The notes under the pieces are model-generated. The model was given only the letters and a program-made list of their open reading frames with translations, searched no databases and was not told the origin of the DNA. This document shows, piece after piece, positions 61,523 through 64,000 of a DNA stretch of 64,000 bases. Both the position numbers and the translations under genes were made by a program. Positions within the stretch are counted from its first letter, which is position 1; every line of letters starts with the position of its first letter. Location of the stretch: positions 62,001 through 126,000 of the IMG/VR virus record IMGVR_UViG_3300023210_003077, one strand, 5' to 3'. This DNA comes from a virus.

Positions 61523-62017
61523 ATGAAACACTTAATGAGATATGAAGGTTATACTACCAAAGAAAGGGTAGATGATATTTTAGATAAAATATCTAAATAT
61601 GGTATGCCTTCTATAACCAAGCTGGAGAAAGATTTTTTGGACGCTCACGCTTCTGGTGGTGAAGAAGAAGTTCATAAGGAGATAGTGAAAGAAGAAAGTG
61701 AAAGAGTTTTCGAAGATGATTATGGATATTTCAAATTTGAATTAGAAGAAATAGAAGATTATGGTGATGAAATACACTATATTGGGACAATGTATGTTCC
61801 TGATTTAGAATTTCCTAGTAAGAAGAAAATAGAAGGTAGGTTAGAGGGAAAAATAGTTTTATTTAGTAATGGAACAACATCACCTGATTTTTTCTCAATA
61901 AAAAAGAGAAAGAATCAAGATAATTATGACATATTCGAATTTTGTAATGGATTAGAATATGAGTTAGATAGTTTTGTTGATTATGTTATAAGTGAATTGA
62001 AAAATTCTGATAATTAA
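61523..62017 (+). CDS. Leader-bearing protein with DUF6576-like motif
   Basis: 164 codons from ATG 61523 (an ATG at 61508 adds five residues). Leader MKHLMRYEGYTTKE, followed at once by VDDILDKISKYGMPSITKLE and KDFLDAHAS, the same DUF6576-like helix pair as in the 22586-22939 protein. The rest is acidic beta structure. In Bacteroidota this helix pair is usually C-terminal on host proteins, so it may bind a host component. Confidence 0.66.
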   Translation: MKHLMRYEGYTTKERVDDILDKISKYGMPSITKLEKDFLDAHASGGEEEVHKEIVKEESERVFEDDYGYFKFELEEIEDYGDEIHYIGTMYVPDLEFPSKKKIEGRLEGKIVLFSNGTTSPDFFSIKKRKNQDNYDIFEFCNGLEYELDSFVDYVISELKNSDN

Positions 62018-62018
62018 T

Positions 62019-62029
62019 TTTAATATATA
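62019..62029 (+). promoter_or_regulatory. Late promoter element
   Basis: TTTAATATATA 29 bases upstream of ATG 62058. Confidence 0.6.
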
Positions 62030-62057
62030 TAAACACAACAAAAAATAAGTAATAGTG

Positions 62058-62552
62058 ATGATTAAAAAATATAATCAATTTGTTAACGAAAGAGTAAACG
62101 AAGAGTTTGAATCAGAAGAAGAGTTTGATACAAACCAACAAGAACATGAATTAGCTATTCGTGACTTAGAACATGAATTCAAAGATTTAGAATCTGACGT
62201 TAAAGAAGCTCCCATTGAAGATTTAGAATCTGAAGAAATGGAAGAAGAAATGGAAGAAGAAGGTGGAGATGTTTATGCAAATAAACTACAAGAAGTTGCT
62301 GATAAATTAGGATCAGAGGTTACTAATGGTAAAGTAGAATATAATGGACAAAAGATAATTTTCCCATCAGAAACAGAGATGTTTCACGTTGGTAATAAAA
62401 AATTCAAAACGGCGGATGAAGTTGTTACTTTTATAGAAGGTGAATCAAACAAATTAGCTGATAAAGAATTTGATGAAATGGATGAGGATGAAAGATATGC
62501 TATGAAAGTAGGTGAATCTAAAAGTTATAAGAATACTAGAAAATTTAAGTAA
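62058..62552 (+). CDS. Leader-bearing acidic protein
   Basis: 164 codons from ATG 62058 (GTG 62055 also possible). Leader MIKKYNQFVNERVNEE with cut-like sites after VNE twice (residues 11 and 15). Highly acidic first half (EEMEEEMEEEGGD), then a small domain (VEYNGQKIIFPSETEMFHVG). Resembles T4 prohead-core or internal proteins in composition. Terminator downstream. Confidence 0.7.
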   Translation: MIKKYNQFVNERVNEEFESEEEFDTNQQEHELAIRDLEHEFKDLESDVKEAPIEDLESEEMEEEMEEEGGDVYANKLQEVADKLGSEVTNGKVEYNGQKIIFPSETEMFHVGNKKFKTADEVVTFIEGESNKLADKEFDEMDEDERYAMKVGESKSYKNTRKFK

Positions 62553-62570
62553 TTAAAATAATAGATACAA

Positions 62571-62599
62571 AAAAAGACCATCAAATTGATGGTCTTTTT
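62571..62599. terminator. Bidirectional terminator
   Basis: 13-bp stem AAAAAGACCATCA/TGATGGTCTTTTT with loop AAT, between convergent genes. Confidence 0.9.
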
Positions 62600-62604
62600 T
62601 GTTT

Positions 62605-62916
62605 TTAAACTTGTTCTTCGTGACTTCCTTCCGGATCACCCTTTTTCTTTTCTTTCTGTATTTGAGTAACCATATACCCAGATATAGCAAACTCTATCCC
62701 AGCCCAGATAGCTAAGTCAGATGCAGTCATTGTAGAATGATTTTGTATCATGAAATACACCATCCCGAATTGACCAACTAAAAAAGCCATTCCAGATTCT
62801 AGTCTTTTCTTAGAAAAGAAAGATTTGTTTGTTGAATAAACATTTGTAAGCTCTTTAATAGCCCATTTAATGTTAGACCATCCAAAGAAAGTTTTTGGTA
62901 ATTTAAATTTACGCAT
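62605..62916 (-). CDS. Two-helix membrane protein, holin candidate
   Basis: 103 codons. Two transmembrane helices (about 42-60 and 68-88), charged N- and C-termini (QKEKKKGDPEGSHEEQV). Size and topology fit a class II holin or another small membrane protein. The nearest lysis-type enzyme is 13 kb away, so the assignment is only suggestive. Confidence 0.58.
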   Translation of the reverse strand: MRKFKLPKTFFGWSNIKWAIKELTNVYSTNKSFFSKKRLESGMAFLVGQFGMVYFMIQNHSTMTASDLAIWAGIEFAISGYMVTQIQKEKKKGDPEGSHEEQV

Positions 62917-62987
62917 AGTGGTTATTTTATTTTAGGTATATATTAAACGAGGAAAATGAGAAAATTCAATATATAAATTGATAAAAT

Positions 62988-63461
62988 ATGAAAGTAATAA
63001 AAGTAATAAAATTCCTAGTAAAATCGGAACACCCACATTTTCTCTCAGTAGAAAAGAAAACATACAACAGATGGAAATTTTTAATAAAGTTGGTAGTCAT
63101 TGTAAATAAGAACTATAAATCTTGTGAGATATATAGGAAAAAATTCAAATATATGAAAGACTTTGTTGTGGTCGGACTAAAATATAGCGGTAAAAATGTT
63201 AAAAGAAGAACTAGCGGATTCGCTAAAGATTTCATAAATAAAAACAAAGGTAGCCTTTGTTTATATTGTGAAGAAAAGTTAAGTTATGAAAACGCTACGG
63301 CGGATCATATAGTACCCATATCAGAAGGTGGTAATAATTGTCAAGTAAATCTAGTTGTTTGTTGTAAAGATTGTAATGCAGAAAGAGGAAATAAAGAATT
63401 TAAGTCATTTCTTTTTACTAAAAATAAAAAGTATATAAATAAAGGTAATATAATTATCTAA
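62988..63461 (+). CDS. HNH endonuclease
   Basis: 157 codons. The C-terminal 65 residues form an HNH domain: CLYCEEKL (zinc pair), TADHIVPISEGG (catalytic DH), NLVVCCKDCNAERGNKEF (N, second zinc pair). The N-terminal part is basic (KKTYNRWKFLIKL) and probably contacts DNA; a start at Met56 (MKDFVVVGLKY) would give a smaller protein. Likely a free-standing homing-type nuclease; restriction-like function is the alternative. Confidence 0.82.
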   Translation: MKVIKVIKFLVKSEHPHFLSVEKKTYNRWKFLIKLVVIVNKNYKSCEIYRKKFKYMKDFVVVGLKYSGKNVKRRTSGFAKDFINKNKGSLCLYCEEKLSYENATADHIVPISEGGNNCQVNLVVCCKDCNAERGNKEFKSFLFTKNKKYINKGNIII

Positions 63462-63500
63462 AGATATTTAAATTTCCTAATCCACTTTTTAGACCCACAA

Positions 63501-63695
63501 TCAAATATCCGATAATAACCCCTTTCGTTCATTATAGAATGTTCTGTTTGGTTTGGAACAGGAGAATCCCAACTTAGAAAACTTGGTTTGTGTGTTATAT
63601 TTTTTCTTACTTATTAACTTTTCATTCCCACAAAAATCACATATTCCTGTTATTAAAATACCAGATCCATCTTGTATTAATGTTGATGATACCTC
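63501..63695 (-). pseudogene. Zinc-module remnant of a homing endonuclease
   Basis: A minus-strand frame without a start codon reads SSTLIQDGSGILITGICDFC followed by GNEKLISKKKYNTQ and FSKLGFSCSKPN to TGA at 63501. The CDFCGNEK...FSCS pattern resembles the CDKCGIEK...YSCRKC module at 0.65 kb. Nothing else convincing was found between 63462 and 63810. Confidence 0.4.
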
Positions 63696-63810
63696 TCTTT
63701 AATATTCAAATAATATGAGAGTGTTTTATTGGATATTTTTATTTGTATCAATTCATCTTTTATCATATATAAATAACTCAACTACCTGTATTAACACACA
63801 CCATGCCAAT

Positions 63811-64000
63811 TCATAATCTATTAAAATTATCAAATTTCTTGTTATAATCAGTTTCTCTTTCTACCCACTTACCTTTATTCATTTTAGGTATCCATTTAAC
63901 ATCAAGAACATCTGTGCTAAAATAATCAGGTAATTTAAGAGCCTTATAGGGATTTGGTACTAACTCAGCCAATTTATTTATATCTTTGACCTTAACTATT
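63811..64000 (-). CDS. C-terminal end of an unidentified protein (cut by the right edge)
   Basis: Open minus-strand frame from the window end to TGA 63811-63813, 63 codons, reading DINKLAELVPNPYKALKLPD and then IPKMNKGKWVERETDYNKKF. Composition is normal for the genome, so probably a real gene, but there is too little to assign a function. Confidence 0.5.
   Translation of the reverse strand, partial: IVKVKDINKLAELVPNPYKALKLPDYFSTDVLDVKWIPKMNKGKWVERETDYNKKFDNFNRL

Noticed and set aside
1-64000. tRNA genes, CRISPR arrays, integrase, transposase, riboswitches
   Set aside because: I looked at intergenic stretches on both strands and saw no cloverleaf with a T-loop, no spaced repeats, and no recombinase or transposase motifs; a tRNA-finding program could still reveal divergent ones.

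Overview
The window is one continuous piece of a large, AT-rich T4-type (contractile-tailed) bacteriophage genome. The structural and replication set is unmistakably T4-like: prohead protease gp21 (partial, at the left edge), portal gp20, head-completion nuclease gp4, late sigma gp55, tail-completion gp15, clamp loader gp44, baseplate gp25 and gp26-like, terminase gp16/gp17, sheath gp18, tube gp19, gp47 nuclease, UvsY-like mediator, clamp gp45 and the C-terminal half of DNA polymerase gp43. The host is probably a Bacteroidota bacterium. The reasons are a promoter of the Bacteroidota form (TTTG-N20-TATATTTG at 16791-16822), a ClpS and a TonB-dependent receptor/PnuC/NadR set of Bacteroidota type, and DUF6576-like motifs. 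No tRNA, CRISPR, integrase or IS element was found.

Layout. 1-6.7 kb: head genes gp21, gp20 and gp4, interrupted by a homing-endonuclease remnant and an RNase R gene. 6.8-9.4 kb: a stripped-down glutamyl-tRNA-synthetase-like gene followed by a type II glutamine synthetase. 9.5-22.9 kb: late sigma, tail/baseplate genes, clamp loader, spanin-like genes, a HAD enzyme plus ClpS, terminase and small hypotheticals. 23-32.6 kb: a large putative internal virion protein, a double-length sheath, a baseplate hub gene and the tube. 32.7-36.3 kb: gp47 and small proteins. 36.3-45.4 kb: four minus-strand fibre/adhesin genes. 45.5-50 kb: two methyltransferases, small genes and an L,D-transpeptidase-like endolysin. 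50-52.9 kb: recombination mediator and clamp. 52.9-56.4 kb: a compact TonB receptor-PnuC-NadR operon. 56.7-64 kb: radical SAM, half a DNA polymerase behind an endonuclease remnant and structured RNA, leader-bearing small proteins and an HNH nuclease.

Three system-level observations stand out. (1) A trans-envelope NAD-precursor uptake and salvage operon: outer-membrane receptor, inner-membrane PnuC and bifunctional NadR, with overlapping genes. (2) Seventeen otherwise unrelated proteins begin with the same short amphipathic leader (roughly M-K-x-[LI]-x-x-[YF]-x-x-[FY], often followed by a [hydrophobic]-x-E site). It closely resembles the T4 capsid-targeting leader that is cut by gp21, and gp21 is encoded here. 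These are candidates for a battery of proteins packaged in the head and injected; they include a nucleotidyltransferase, a cysteine hydrolase, a possible nuclease and a methyltransferase. (3) A glutamate/glutamine pair (GSII plus a minimal GluRS-like core) of unknown purpose.

Many genes, on both strands, are preceded by the element TTAATATATA (extended form TTTAATATATA), the likely gp55-dependent late promoter. Strand switches are frequent, and convergent genes often share stop-codon bases or are separated by symmetrical terminators.
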